From positions 124,001 through 188,000 of the forward strand of contig CAMHJX010000001.1 of assembly GCA_946185535.1 (NCBI GenBank): 64,000 bases of DNA, given 5' to 3'. The position numbers were made by a program, and so were the translations under genes. The notes under the pieces are model-generated. The model made no database searches and had not been told where the DNA came from. It was given only the letters and a program-made list of their open reading frames with translations. Numbering within the stretch: position 1 is the stretch's first letter; each line of letters begins with the position of its first letter. Source of the DNA: an uncultured Bacteroidales bacterium (GTDB lineage: Bacteria > Bacteroidota > Bacteroidia > Bacteroidales > F082). Below, one piece after another: positions 16,557 through 26,004 of the stretch.

Positions 16557-17701
16557 AACGCTAGAAAAAAGTTAACAATACGTTTACATGCCATGCCATC
16601 TCCATATGGATTAACCGCCTTGCTCATTTTTTCATATAAAGCGTTATCATCCAAAAGAGCAGAAACACCCCGCTCTATCCTTTGTCTATCGGCACCCACC
16701 AACAAAACTGTTCCTGCATCAACCGCCTCTGGTCTCTCCGTCGTATCGCGCATCACCAAAACAGGCTTACCCAACCCTGGAGCTTCCTCTTGTATTCCTC
16801 CACTATCGGTGAGAATCAAATATGACTTCTCCATCAAATAAACGAACTGAAGATACTGTAGAGGTTCTATCAAAAACACATTTGGGACATCATTACCTAT
16901 CACCTCCATGGCTGGTTTACGAACATTGGGGTTCAAATGCATAGGATAAATGAAATCCACATTAGGATAGTTTTCTGCCAATGACCTGATTGCATGACAA
17001 ATATTCATAAAACCTTCCCCGAAATTCTCCCTACGATGCCCAGTAATCAAGACCATACGCCTACTCAGATTCAATCGGTTAACATCATACCCCATCAACT
17101 TTATCTCACGTTTAGCCAAGTCCCTTAAATGAGAATTAGACGCAATCTCATTCACCACCCATTGAAGAGCATCTATTACGGTATTCCCTGTCACAAAAAC
17201 AGATTCTTCAACCACATTCTCCTTAAGTAGATTCGTTTTCGAGCACAATGTCGGAGCAAAGTTAAAAGAGGCAATACGACCTGTAATAGAACGATTCATC
17301 TCTTCCGGCCATGGACTATAAATATTTCTCGTACGCAACCCTGCCTCTACATGAGCCACTGGTATTTTTTGGTAGAACGCTGACAACGCTGCCGCCATTG
17401 AGGTTGTGGTATCGCCATGCACAAAAACCACATCTGGCACCGCTCTTTTCAATACATCCCGCATCCCCAGCAAAACACGACTTGTAACATCATACAAATC
17501 CTGATTTGGTTTCATGATGTTTAAATCATAATCTGGAATGATTTGAAACAAATCTAGCACCTGATCCAACATTTCTCTATGTTGACCTGTAACGCAAACC
17601 CTTGTTTCAAATCGGTCAGGGTGCTTTTTAAACTCATTGACCAACGGAGCCATTTTTATAGCTTCTGGTCGTGTTCCAAAAACAAGTAGTATTTTTTTCA
17701 T
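16553..17701 (-). CDS. wecB: UDP-N-acetylglucosamine 2-epimerase (non-hydrolysing)
   Basis: 382 residues. [13 protein letters not shown] at 9-21, [18 protein letters not shown] near 125, [10 protein letters not shown] near 220 and [19 protein letters not shown] near 295 are all signatures of the non-hydrolysing epimerases. It converts UDP-GlcNAc to UDP-ManNAc. The dehydrogenase WecC, which would oxidise this to ManNAcA, is not in the window, so ManNAc itself or a remote wecC must be assumed. Followed by the GT32 gene with a 4-bp overlap. Confidence 0.95.
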   Translation of the reverse strand: MKKILLVFGTRPEAIKMAPLVNEFKKHPDRFETRVCVTGQHREMLDQVLDLFQIIPDYDLNIMKPNQDLYDVTSRVLLGMRDVLKRAVPDVVFVHGDTTTSMAAALSAFYQKIPVAHVEAGLRTRNIYSPWPEEMNRSITGRIASFNFAPTLCSKTNLLKENVVEESVFVTGNTVIDALQWVVNEIASNSHLRDLAKREIKLMGYDVNRLNLSRRMVLITGHRRENFGEGFMNICHAIRSLAENYPNVDFIYPMHLNPNVRKPAMEVIGNDVPNVFLIEPLQYLQFVYLMEKSYLILTDSGGIQEEAPGLGKPVLVMRDTTERPEAVDAGTVLLVGADRQRIERGVSALLDDNALYEKMSKAVNPYGDGMACKRIVNFFLAL

Positions 17702-17747
17702 TCAATTGCCTAATTACTCCCTCCAAACAAACGCCATGTTTGCTTTA

Positions 17748-18716
17748 TTAAAGCATCTGACATAAAGTGTAATACAGTTTCGGAGACCAATCAATTACCC
17801 TTAGTTTATTTCTCACTCTTGGGGTGGTATTCTTCGGCTTCAATTCCAAAGGGAACACATCCAAACCGCTCACCAATGCAATTATATCTTTTTTTTTCTC
17901 TTCGACAGCGAACGACATGATTGCGAGAACGGTCAAGGAAATCATCGAAAAGCACCAGTGTTTCACCTTTTCAGAATGGGTTTGACTTGCGAAATCCTTT
18001 AAACTACTTATCAAATCCACCTGACCTTTTACTTTCTTTTGTTTGGCTTCCTCGGTCATACTATTCACCAAAGACCCACTACGCTGAAGGTAATAATAAC
18101 CTACAAAATCAACACTATCTATCCTATCAGCCATGCTGCACACCCTTGGAAGCCAATTTGTATCGTCAAAATAAGCCCCTTCCTTGAACATGATTCCCGT
18201 CTTCCTAAGGAACGACAACCTGTACACATAAGACCAGACAAAGCATCCGTAACCTAACCGATCATCCAAAAAAGCCTCACCATCCATAATTTGCTGCGAA
18301 TAATCAATTACAGTCCCTTTAGGCTTATTGATGATTTGATAGTCTTCACTCACCATGTCATAATTGAACCGCAACATGTCAAGAGACTCCTCGTCCATCA
18401 TCCCCAACAACTTTCCATAGATACTGGGATGGACATAATCATCAGGATCAACAAAACACAAATAGTCGCCCGTAGCCGCCTCAAGTCCTGTATTTCTAGC
18501 TCCAGCCAATCCCTTATTCGCATGAGATAACACTTTAATGTTCTTATGACAAGATGCATATTGCTCGGCAAGTTCCAAACTGTTGTCAGGACTGCCATCA
18601 TTGACCAAGATAATCTCATAATCCTCTTCGGACAAATCTTGATCCAACAAAGAATCCACACACTTGGGCAAATACTTCGCCGAATTATACATCGTCGTTA
18701 CAATACTCAATCTCAT
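17748..18716 (-). CDS. GT2 family glycosyltransferase
   Basis: 322 residues from ATG 18716 (MRLSIVTTMYN), chosen over an ATG six codons upstream because it forms an ATGA overlap with the epimerase gene (18713-18716) and gives the usual GT2 start. The GT-A domain shows EIILVNDGSPDNS near 38-50 and the metal motif VDPDDY near 93. The last 130 residues are less conserved and contain basic and hydrophobic stretches. It adds an unknown sugar to the repeat unit. Confidence 0.9.
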   Translation of the reverse strand: MRLSIVTTMYNSAKYLPKCVDSLLDQDLSEEDYEIILVNDGSPDNSLELAEQYASCHKNIKVLSHANKGLAGARNTGLEAATGDYLCFVDPDDYVHPSIYGKLLGMMDEESLDMLRFNYDMVSEDYQIINKPKGTVIDYSQQIMDGEAFLDDRLGYGCFVWSYVYRLSFLRKTGIMFKEGAYFDDTNWLPRVCSMADRIDSVDFVGYYYLQRSGSLVNSMTEEAKQKKVKGQVDLISSLKDFASQTHSEKVKHWCFSMISLTVLAIMSFAVEEKKKDIIALVSGLDVFPLELKPKNTTPRVRNKLRVIDWSPKLYYTLCQML

Positions 18717-19645
18717 CTCCGCTGTCTTTCCCATTCATACGTCAATTTTATTCCTTCGTCCAATTTGACGAAAGCATACGTCCCAATATATGAACTCAAT
18801 AATGTTGTATCCAACTCAAAATGCGAAACGTCCAATTTAGAGGCTTCCTTGTATTCCCATGAAAACGAAGGAATCATTTGCTTAATCTCGCCTAGAATCT
18901 GATTCACCGAAGCAACCTGTCCACTACCGACATTGATGACTTTTGAATGAACGCCACAGTCAACAAGTTGAAACATGACAGACACGAAATCCCGAACATA
19001 AATGTAATCCTTCTCGGCAGTCCCATCGCCCCACACAACAAATTGCTCATTTCCAAGTGCTTTAGCCAAAGCCACATTGACAAGCCCCTGTTTCATGGAA
19101 TAATGGTAAGGTCCGTATGGATTAGACAATCTCAACACCAAAGGCCTTAACCCATAAATTGCCGCATAGTGCATCAAATACTTTTCTATCGTCAATTTGA
19201 CAACTCCATAAGAGCTGATGGGATACGTGTTCTCATCTTCCTTATGTGCACCCTCAAAGCTATTGCCGTAAATGGCTCCGCCTGATGAAATATAGACAAT
19301 GTCGTAAACCCGATGTTCCAACATGCAATCCATCAGTTTTATTGTTGGAACAAGATTGGATTCGATGTCGAATCGGGCATTATTCGTTCCCAAAGGAATT
19401 GTTGTGCTCAAGGAATGAATCACCAGATCAATATCATTTTCCTCAAAAATGCTCTTCAGCAGCGATTCGTCAGAAAAATCACCAACATAAACTCTTTTTA
19501 TGCAATCGAACTTCAATCCAGAAGGATGTGTCATCATCCTATCCAAAACGATAACAGTAAACGATTGGGCGAACGTATCGTCAATCATCTTGATGATATT
19601 GGTTCCCAAAAAGCCGAAACCACCTAACAATAAAACCGTCTTCAT
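18713..19645 (-). CDS. NAD-dependent sugar epimerase/dehydratase (extended SDR)
   Basis: 310 residues with the Rossmann motif GGFGFLG at 8-14, a Ser region (YISSGGAIYG near 115) and the catalytic YxxxK in SYGVVKLT near 145. RLSNPYGPYHYSMKQG and WGDGTAEKDYIYVRD are typical of UDP-glucose 4-epimerase-like enzymes. It probably interconverts a UDP- or dTDP-hexose for this glycan. It is coupled to the downstream GT2 gene by ATGA and lies 13 bp after another GT2 gene. The substrate is not determined; a galactose or N-acetylgalactosamine 4-epimerase is the simplest guess. Confidence 0.88.
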   Translation of the reverse strand: MKTVLLLGGFGFLGTNIIKMIDDTFAQSFTVIVLDRMMTHPSGLKFDCIKRVYVGDFSDESLLKSIFEENDIDLVIHSLSTTIPLGTNNARFDIESNLVPTIKLMDCMLEHRVYDIVYISSGGAIYGNSFEGAHKEDENTYPISSYGVVKLTIEKYLMHYAAIYGLRPLVLRLSNPYGPYHYSMKQGLVNVALAKALGNEQFVVWGDGTAEKDYIYVRDFVSVMFQLVDCGVHSKVINVGSGQVASVNQILGEIKQMIPSFSWEYKEASKLDVSHFELDTTLLSSYIGTYAFVKLDEGIKLTYEWERQRR

Positions 19646-19658
19646 TTCCTTTCGTATT

Positions 19659-20513
19659 TTATTCCCATTTTTGGATGCCTAAACGTTTGTTCTTATTCTT
19701 TTCGATTTTGAACAGCACTCTTTCGATAAACCACACTATCTTATAGGCTATCCGATGCCTCCGTACACGCCGCATAAGATATATATCAGATGCATAATTG
19801 TCATAATCATGAAGAAAACCAGGTTCTATCAACTGGATTAAAACCGCCCTCTTCTCATGATTGATAAGGTCTCGGTTTTGTCCGCCATTCTCGCTAATTC
19901 CCGTCATGTCGAACAGGGTGACATCCATATCCACATATTTTGGTTTTTCACCGCCAAAAACAACGGCTTGAAGATACCATTTCCAGTCGGAGACAATCTT
20001 CAGGCTTTCATCATAATAGCCATATTTCTCAAACAAGTCGCGACGAATATAAGCGGGGTCATGGTTTAATGTCCCGGTATACATTCCCAACATGGTGATT
20101 TCCTGTCCTGCGAAGCATTTATCCACCAAACGGCGTCCATCGGGAAAACACTTCACCATATTCCCGTAAAGGATGGAAGGACTGCCTTTCTCTTTCAAGG
20201 TTTTCAACATTCGTTCAGTCACATCAGGTGCAGCAAGACAGTCGCCCGAGTTGAGGATCTGAATGTAATCTCCCGAAGCCATACGGATGCCTTTGTTCAT
20301 GGCATTATAGATGCCGGAATCCGGCTCTGAAACCCATTTCAGATGAGCAAAATCGCTTTCATGCACTTTGATAACATTGACGCTATCGTCGGTTGAGCCA
20401 CCGTCAATGACTATGTACTCAAACTCCTTGAAGGTTTGGGAAGCCACACTTTGCATAGTCTTTTCTAGACCAGTGGCATTGTTCCAGTTGATAGTGACAA
20501 TGGATAATTTCAT
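19659..20513 (-). CDS. GT2 family glycosyltransferase
   Basis: 284 residues. SIVTINWNNATGLEKTMQSV at the start, EYIVIDGGSTDDS near 32-44, SEPDSGIYNAMNKGI near 62 and the metal-binding region ILNSGD near 86. This is the WcaA/EpsE-like branch of GT2 often described as adding Glc, Gal or GlcNAc derivatives. A basic, hydrophobic C-terminus (RIAYKIVWFIERVLFKIEKN) suggests membrane association. It is flanked by the acetyltransferase gene (5 bp) and the epimerase gene (13 bp) in one transcript. Confidence 0.9.
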   Translation of the reverse strand: MKLSIVTINWNNATGLEKTMQSVASQTFKEFEYIVIDGGSTDDSVNVIKVHESDFAHLKWVSEPDSGIYNAMNKGIRMASGDYIQILNSGDCLAAPDVTERMLKTLKEKGSPSILYGNMVKCFPDGRRLVDKCFAGQEITMLGMYTGTLNHDPAYIRRDLFEKYGYYDESLKIVSDWKWYLQAVVFGGEKPKYVDMDVTLFDMTGISENGGQNRDLINHEKRAVLIQLIEPGFLHDYDNYASDIYLMRRVRRHRIAYKIVWFIERVLFKIEKNKNKRLGIQKWE

Positions 20514-20518
20514 TTCTG

Positions 20519-21166
20519 TTATTTCAAGAATGCTTCAACATCCCAAAAATTCCGTTCCACCTTTTTTACATCTTCCTCCGTTCCATTCCACCATTGCTTT
20601 TCGAGTAAAGCTTTAATTGTGGCCTCATCAAAACGGTATTTCACCACCTTGGCTGGCACACCCACTGCAACAGCGTAAGGAGGAATATCATCCACCACCA
20701 CCGCTCCGGCACCAATTACTGCACCATCGGCAATAGTAACTCCATCAAGAACAGTGACATTGGCGCCGATGAATACGTCGTTACCAATCATTGTTTGTTT
20801 TGCTTCAGATGCCTTATTTTTCTTACACAGCGTTGTTCCATTCTGCTTTGCCGCAGAATAGAACATTGGTGCCGTTGAGATGCCATTAGTCGGATGTATT
20901 CCCAATCCACAGCAAAAATTAGGACCTATCGAGCAAAACTTGCCAATCTCACAGTGGCGAACGGTACTATTCTTCGCAACATAAGAGTACTCGCCCAATC
21001 GCACATCATGCAAGAAAAAGGGCGGATAGACTTTTGCATTATCACCAAATTCAGTATTTGCCTTCTCCGAACGAACCAATGAATACCCAACAGTTTTCCC
21101 TTCAGGAATAATGGGTGTATTGAGCAGGTTCCCCAACAGCTTCTGTATGTGATACTTGAGTTTCAT
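20519..21166 (-). CDS. CatB-like hexapeptide-repeat acetyltransferase
   Basis: 215 residues from ATG 21166, which overlaps the upstream GT2 stop as ATGA; a TTG two codons earlier is rejected. The left-handed beta-helix repeats start near residue 60 (VAKNSTVRHCEIGKFCSIG) and continue at 128-170 (MIGNDVFIGANVTVLDGV). The loop with the CatB-type histidine is seen at GLGIHPTNGISTAP near 90. It ends with the family signature GVPAKVVKYRF. It O- or N-acetylates a sugar of the glycan with acetyl-CoA. Confidence 0.9.
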   Translation of the reverse strand: MKLKYHIQKLLGNLLNTPIIPEGKTVGYSLVRSEKANTEFGDNAKVYPPFFLHDVRLGEYSYVAKNSTVRHCEIGKFCSIGPNFCCGLGIHPTNGISTAPMFYSAAKQNGTTLCKKNKASEAKQTMIGNDVFIGANVTVLDGVTIADGAVIGAGAVVVDDIPPYAVAVGVPAKVVKYRFDEATIKALLEKQWWNGTEEDVKKVERNFWDVEAFLK

Positions 21167-22077
21167 CTCCAAAACAGAACAGTATCTTTTACCTTCTTAA
21201 TCAACGCATTTCTGCGTCTTTTGTTATACCAATGCCCTTGGTAAAAATCATAGATTACCCTAGTGGCTTTCTTATTGACAGACAAGGGGATTCTCTCCAC
21301 TTTCACATAATCCGTCGGAACTACGTCAAATTTTGTTGTCGTATAGCAATTTGTAGCCGAACCATCAAAACCGATGTTATTTGTCAAGGAACATCCAGGA
21401 TACAAAGTCAAAGCGTCTTGTCTTCTCATCACGGCATACCATTTCACAAACCACGTCCGCATCGTCCCTTCCCTATTCCTTTTCAGCTGTTTTGACAGAT
21501 AATCGCCACCATAGATGTCAAACAACTCCCACTTACCTTTCCAATAGTCAAAAAGCTCTTGAGCATCATCATTATATTGGTTCCAGGCCCTTTGCCAAGT
21601 AGCCCAACCTCCTCCTGGATAAGGAACCGGATAAAAAAACGTCTCAGGCAAACGCGACTTGTGTGGATACATATATGCCGAAACATGCATCACCTTCTCT
21701 TCATCGGCATACAACTCCAACGCCTCATTCATATATTTCAAGAATCCCACCGAAGTCACAACATCGTCTTCAAGCGTAATGACACGTCCATATTGATTCA
21801 CTATTTCAGTCACGGCACCAATAATGTTGTCTTTGAGGCCTATATTCTGCTCACGCTCCACCACATGCACTTCCTTGAACCCCATTGCGAAATGGGCCGC
21901 TTCCCTATTCTCCAAAACCCTTTGACGCTGCTCTTCTGTCGCATCAGGCTTTGCTCCATCACAATAAATGTAAAGCGCACTATCATGAGCCAAATCATTC
22001 ATGGCTAAGGCTTCCAATGTGCGATGAAGATGGTCGGGACGGTTATAGGAAAAAACAACGATAGGTGCGAGTTTCAT
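21163..22077 (-). CDS. GT2-like glycosyltransferase (GT-A, NRPDH group)
   Basis: 304 residues. The N-terminus PIVVFSYNRPDHLHRTLEAL and the metal motif ITLEDDVVTS near 100 mark a GT-A transferase group common in Bacteroidota capsule loci, sometimes mislabelled as a haemolysin-like protein. PYPGGGWATWQRAW near 150 is typical of the same group. The acceptor and donor are unknown. It is coupled to the acetyltransferase gene downstream and sits 19 bp after the ATP-grasp gene. Confidence 0.85.
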   Translation of the reverse strand: MKLAPIVVFSYNRPDHLHRTLEALAMNDLAHDSALYIYCDGAKPDATEEQRQRVLENREAAHFAMGFKEVHVVEREQNIGLKDNIIGAVTEIVNQYGRVITLEDDVVTSVGFLKYMNEALELYADEEKVMHVSAYMYPHKSRLPETFFYPVPYPGGGWATWQRAWNQYNDDAQELFDYWKGKWELFDIYGGDYLSKQLKRNREGTMRTWFVKWYAVMRRQDALTLYPGCSLTNNIGFDGSATNCYTTTKFDVVPTDYVKVERIPLSVNKKATRVIYDFYQGHWYNKRRRNALIKKVKDTVLFWR

Positions 22078-22095
22078 CTTAACATATTGTTGTCG

Positions 22096-23037
22096 TCAAT
22101 TCTTTGTATTATAATAGAATCGACACATATCCACCAGACACTCTGGATTGTAGTCAAATTCATAGCATCCAACAGGCGTAAACGTCAACTCTCCAAACAG
22201 CACCTTTCCATCAATGTCATATAAATCCACCCGAACATACTCGAAATCCTTACTCAATGTCTCCGCTACATATTTCATTTCATCAAAACAAGCGGGTTTA
22301 GGCAGTAATCTCCTGTTTTTGTGATACTCTGGTTTGACGCAATCTGTACGTTCCCAAAGCGTACTATATGTGTCAAAATTAACCGCCCCACTCTTAACAT
22401 CCCTATCACTCACAGTGTCAATATGATACACTTTACCATTAAAGCAATGCCATTTATAATCAATCAGTGACAATGATTCACCCAACATCGACAAATACTT
22501 TTCAACAATCAAGCGAGGTTTGATTTCAACATAGTGCCACTCTGCTGTTTTTAAACCGAAATCTTCACATGCAGCATACCATTTGGCAACTGTCTCACGC
22601 AGTTTGTCAATATCAAGGGCACTTTTGTCCCGGCAAATAAAATTCATTCCACAACCAGTCGTTAACTTAAGCACAAACTCATTGGGAAGTTCATCAAAGT
22701 TAATCTCATCAAAAGAATCATAGACCCCATAGCACTCATTCAAAATGCGCTCCAAACCTTTTTCTTTCACATAATCCCTAACTGCATATTTATCGGCACA
22801 GCGAATCCTTATCGACCGGGCAAACGGATCCTTTCTCGCTTTTAGGTTTATCGACATAAGGAGCTCGTTGAAATTTTTTGGATGCCTAAAATTAGGCAAA
22901 TCACCCTCATGGATGGCATACCAAAGTGACGCCATTATTTTAGGCGATTTGTAAAAAAACTTAGGAGGGCATCTGTTATAGAGTATCCTGTATAGAGCTC
23001 GTTTTTTGCGTTTAAAGAAAGACCTAAAACTATTCAT
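22096..23037 (-). CDS. TupA-like ATP-grasp protein
   Basis: 313 residues, matching the TupA-like ATP-grasp group named after a teichuronopeptide gene. ADKYAVRDYVKEKGLERIL near 75-95, EFVLKLTTGCGMNFIC near 125, the ATP-binding lysine region IVEKYLSML near 183, YKWHCFNGKVYHID near 195 and LFGELTFTPVGCYEFDYNP near the end, where the Mg-binding Glu is expected. ATP-grasp enzymes join a carboxylate to an amine, so it may add an amino acid or link uronic acids by amide. It overlaps capA by 8 bp, which points to joint action. Confidence 0.82.
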   Translation of the reverse strand: MNSFRSFFKRKKRALYRILYNRCPPKFFYKSPKIMASLWYAIHEGDLPNFRHPKNFNELLMSINLKARKDPFARSIRIRCADKYAVRDYVKEKGLERILNECYGVYDSFDEINFDELPNEFVLKLTTGCGMNFICRDKSALDIDKLRETVAKWYAACEDFGLKTAEWHYVEIKPRLIVEKYLSMLGESLSLIDYKWHCFNGKVYHIDTVSDRDVKSGAVNFDTYSTLWERTDCVKPEYHKNRRLLPKPACFDEMKYVAETLSKDFEYVRVDLYDIDGKVLFGELTFTPVGCYEFDYNPECLVDMCRFYYNTKN

Positions 23038-24184
23038 TTTCCAATAAATTGTTCATCACTTCTTGATGCGATTCACATTGAAAATAACTCTTAAACAACA
23101 ATTTCCTCTCTGGCGTCATGTACACTGGCAACAGTTTATTTGCCAGTTTGTTAGGGACAAAATGGCAATTCACCATTTTCAACAAAGGGCCATATTGATA
23201 TGGCTTTAGTGGACGCATGTATTTGTCCCTCACACTCTCAGTCATTTGCACCATAGCCTCTTCCAATCGTCCTGGGTCAGAAATAATGCCATTGAGTCTT
23301 TTCAACTTATCTTGAAAGACTTTCACTTGTTCATCATTCATCAATGTGATGCCTGTAATCTCGTTATTCTGAATATAGGGAATCAATTCAAAAGAAACAG
23401 AGTCATTGAATTGTAACTGCACCATGTACCCCTCGTTCCATGTACTATTCCTAACCCCTTTTTCATCAAACGAGAAATTACCTAGTCCATAGAAAACAGG
23501 GCATCCTTTATAAATCTCATATCCACTATAACAATGCTGGTGGTGATTTACCACTACAGTTGCGCCGACGTCAACAAAGAAACGATACATTTGTTGCATC
23601 CTTGGGGAGGGCAGTTGATACCCTTCGTGACCACCATGAATAATCACAATAACATTCTGTGTTTTTTGTTTGGCTTCAATAATACTATAATACAACGAGA
23701 TTGCATTAAGCGGGTTACATCCTCCTTTAGTGGAAGTAGCGATGGTAAACTCATGTTCACACGCATTTATGAATGCCACATTAACACCATTAATTGTTTT
23801 ATATAGGATTTTTTGGGAATCACACAGATTTATGCCAGCACCCACATGATCAAGATTTCGGCTCTCAATTAGTTCCAAACTCTCTTTCACAGCACTCTGC
23901 CCGAAATCAGCGAAATGATTGTTGGCCAACGTCACGGCATCAAAACCCATAGACCTAGCCAAATCCAAAACTTTATCATTATTGCGCAAAGCTTCACCAG
24001 CTTTTCTGATTGGCTTTGCGGAACAATCATTTGTGACTGAACATTCAAGATTGACCACGGAATAGTCCACAGCCTCAGTTAGTTGTCTTACTATGCTATG
24101 ACAACTACACAAATCTGCAAAGGACATTCTCGCAGTTCTGTCTTGTAGACACAAATCACCTGTTATGATAACTTTTGCTGACAT
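23030..24184 (-). CDS. CapA-family phosphoesterase-fold protein
   Basis: 384 residues of the PGA_cap family. KVIITGDLCLQ at 4-14, NLECSVT near 45, LANNHFADFGQSA near 88, VIIHGGHEGYQLPS near 155 and VVNHHQHCYSGYE near 185 carry the metal ligands of a calcineurin-like fold. CapA proteins are known from poly-gamma-glutamate capsules; in glycan loci the role is unclear. No signal peptide is visible, so a cytoplasmic role is likely. It overlaps the deacetylase gene by 22 bp and the ATP-grasp gene by 8 bp. Confidence 0.88.
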   Translation of the reverse strand: MSAKVIITGDLCLQDRTARMSFADLCSCHSIVRQLTEAVDYSVVNLECSVTNDCSAKPIRKAGEALRNNDKVLDLARSMGFDAVTLANNHFADFGQSAVKESLELIESRNLDHVGAGINLCDSQKILYKTINGVNVAFINACEHEFTIATSTKGGCNPLNAISLYYSIIEAKQKTQNVIVIIHGGHEGYQLPSPRMQQMYRFFVDVGATVVVNHHQHCYSGYEIYKGCPVFYGLGNFSFDEKGVRNSTWNEGYMVQLQFNDSVSFELIPYIQNNEITGITLMNDEQVKVFQDKLKRLNGIISDPGRLEEAMVQMTESVRDKYMRPLKPYQYGPLLKMVNCHFVPNKLANKLLPVYMTPERKLLFKSYFQCESHQEVMNNLLENE

Positions 24185-24927
24185 TTTCTATATAATGCTT
24201 CCAACAATTCGCGATGAATACAAGATGCATCATTATAATTCTTCTCTCCATCAACAAGTATTGGAGTCAAATTATATTGACGCAGCACTTCGTCTGTGTT
24301 CCGGTTATGCATTCCATATTTATATGTATAAAAAGGAACGTAGTGTTTGTTCGATGCAAACTTTTGAATACAAGCTTCCACATCCTTCCTAAAATCATCT
24401 AATGAAATCTCAGTAGCTGCCTCGTCATGGTTTACACCATGCAACGCGAATGTTACAAGATTGCTTTCTATCCTTTGTAGTTCGCTTTCTGAAATATATA
24501 ATTGTTCAGCATATCGTTTCTCAGTTTCCTTGTCCTCTATATGATACCATTTACGATATGGCAAACCACATGTTTTATTACTCAAACTCAACACATTAAG
24601 ACAAAGGGTAATTGGAATGTTCTTTTTTTCTAACCATTCCAAAACATTCAATTGACATTTTAACCCATCATCAGCTGTCAACACTGCATATTTTTTAATT
24701 CTTATCTTATCTTTCTTAATATGAGCGTGAGCTTCTTTCAATGATATGAATCTATAACCACTATTTAATAGCTGTTGTACTGACTCCATCAAAAAAGACA
24801 TTGGAATCCTATCAGGGTTATTCTCCTCAGTTTCACCCACTTCATGGAAGCAAAACACCCGTACTGGCTGTAAACGAAGGCGTAACAGCCTACGTTTTAA
24901 CTTTAAAACAATTTCCTTTATTTTCAT
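24163..24927 (-). CDS. Polysaccharide deacetylase-like protein (NodB fold)
   Basis: 254 residues. RVFCFHEVGE near 23, the catalytic TADDGLK near 85 and the metal-binding pair LHGVNHDEA near 163-170 mark a NodB-type hydrolase. There is no secretion signal; the N-terminus is highly basic. It would remove an N- or O-acyl group from a sugar before another group is added. A long overlap (22 bp) with capA, which in turn overlaps the ATP-grasp gene, suggests the three form one step series: deacylate, then ligate. Confidence 0.82.
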   Translation of the reverse strand: MKIKEIVLKLKRRLLRLRLQPVRVFCFHEVGETEENNPDRIPMSFLMESVQQLLNSGYRFISLKEAHAHIKKDKIRIKKYAVLTADDGLKCQLNVLEWLEKKNIPITLCLNVLSLSNKTCGLPYRKWYHIEDKETEKRYAEQLYISESELQRIESNLVTFALHGVNHDEAATEISLDDFRKDVEACIQKFASNKHYVPFYTYKYGMHNRNTDEVLRQYNLTPILVDGEKNYNDASCIHRELLEALYRKCQQKLS

Positions 24928-24936
24928 CTAAACCAA

Positions 24937-26001
24937 CTAGCAAATCATATCACCATCGCCTCCATGTATACGCAACGAGGCATCTACCTCAAACCTTGAA
25001 GGCACTGTCAATGAAACTTGTTCCACAAAATTTTTAGAAAACTGGCTTTTAACACCCATCCGACCCATAAAATCGAATAAGTTCTTGTCAAAAGTTTTGA
25101 ACTTGAAAACGTCTTTCAATTGTAAAACTTTTGTAGCCACAGATGCAAACACTTGTTCGCGAGCTGTTTCATTATAATACAAATACCAAGTTGAGCAAAC
25201 AGAATCCACAATCCTCAACACATAAAAACCACACATTTTGCCACCAGAGAAAACCTGAACCATACAGGTCTGAAGCTGATTGACACACTCACCAAACTCA
25301 CACCTTTCGGAATCTATCTCCTTATCACCTCCAGTAGGAACCACAAAAGGGTAACGCATCTGCCAATTCAGATAATCCTGCTTCCTTAAAAACAAATCCT
25401 TTTTGCTATGCTCAACAATAAACGAATAAGTCTCATCGTCTATCAAACTCACATACCGATTTGTATAATTGAAACCCGTCAAACTTTTCAAAGCTTTCTT
25501 TTTTGAAAGTGTCGATTGGACATTCTTCACCTTTGACTTGAAAGACTTGTCATTTCCACTTAACACGATAAAATAACGTGGATAGTAAGATATGATGGAA
25601 CCCTGTTTTTCATCCAAACGGCACGAAGCGGGCGATGAATCCAATGCTACATACTTATCCGCCACAGCATCCTTTATCATCCTCATCATCTTTCCTGACA
25701 CACCTTTTCCCCGATACTGAGCATCCATCCACTGCGTTGAGCCCCAGAAATATCGTCCTTCCACTATTGGCCGACACCACTCCTCGGCATAAGCTCCCGT
25801 ATAGCCAACGGATTCACCTTGTTCATTATAAACCACCACAAGAGCAGCATCGTCCAGTCGTGCATGAGGATTCTTAATAAACGCCAACGCTCTAGACCGA
25901 GAAACGACTTTGTCTGACAATCCGTTTTCGGCATTATGAATCAGCCACTGTTCAAGGTCTTCGATTGAGAACAATCGATATGTAAAATTTAAATCTGCCA
26001 T
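24937..26001 (-). CDS. GNAT family acetyltransferase
   Basis: 354 residues with the acetyl-CoA-binding loop QYRGKGVSGKMMRMIK near 108-123 and a preceding strand with TGAYAEEWCRPIVEGRYFWG. The remaining 200 residues form a second part that resembles GNAT_acetyltransf folds in glycan loci. It lies 9 bp upstream of the deacetylase and 3 bp after a GT2 gene, in the same transcript. The likely role is N-acylation of an amino sugar. Confidence 0.78.
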   Translation of the reverse strand: MADLNFTYRLFSIEDLEQWLIHNAENGLSDKVVSRSRALAFIKNPHARLDDAALVVVYNEQGESVGYTGAYAEEWCRPIVEGRYFWGSTQWMDAQYRGKGVSGKMMRMIKDAVADKYVALDSSPASCRLDEKQGSIISYYPRYFIVLSGNDKSFKSKVKNVQSTLSKKKALKSLTGFNYTNRYVSLIDDETYSFIVEHSKKDLFLRKQDYLNWQMRYPFVVPTGGDKEIDSERCEFGECVNQLQTCMVQVFSGGKMCGFYVLRIVDSVCSTWYLYYNETAREQVFASVATKVLQLKDVFKFKTFDKNLFDFMGRMGVKSQFSKNFVEQVSLTVPSRFEVDASLRIHGGDGDMIC

Positions 26002-26004
26002 ATT

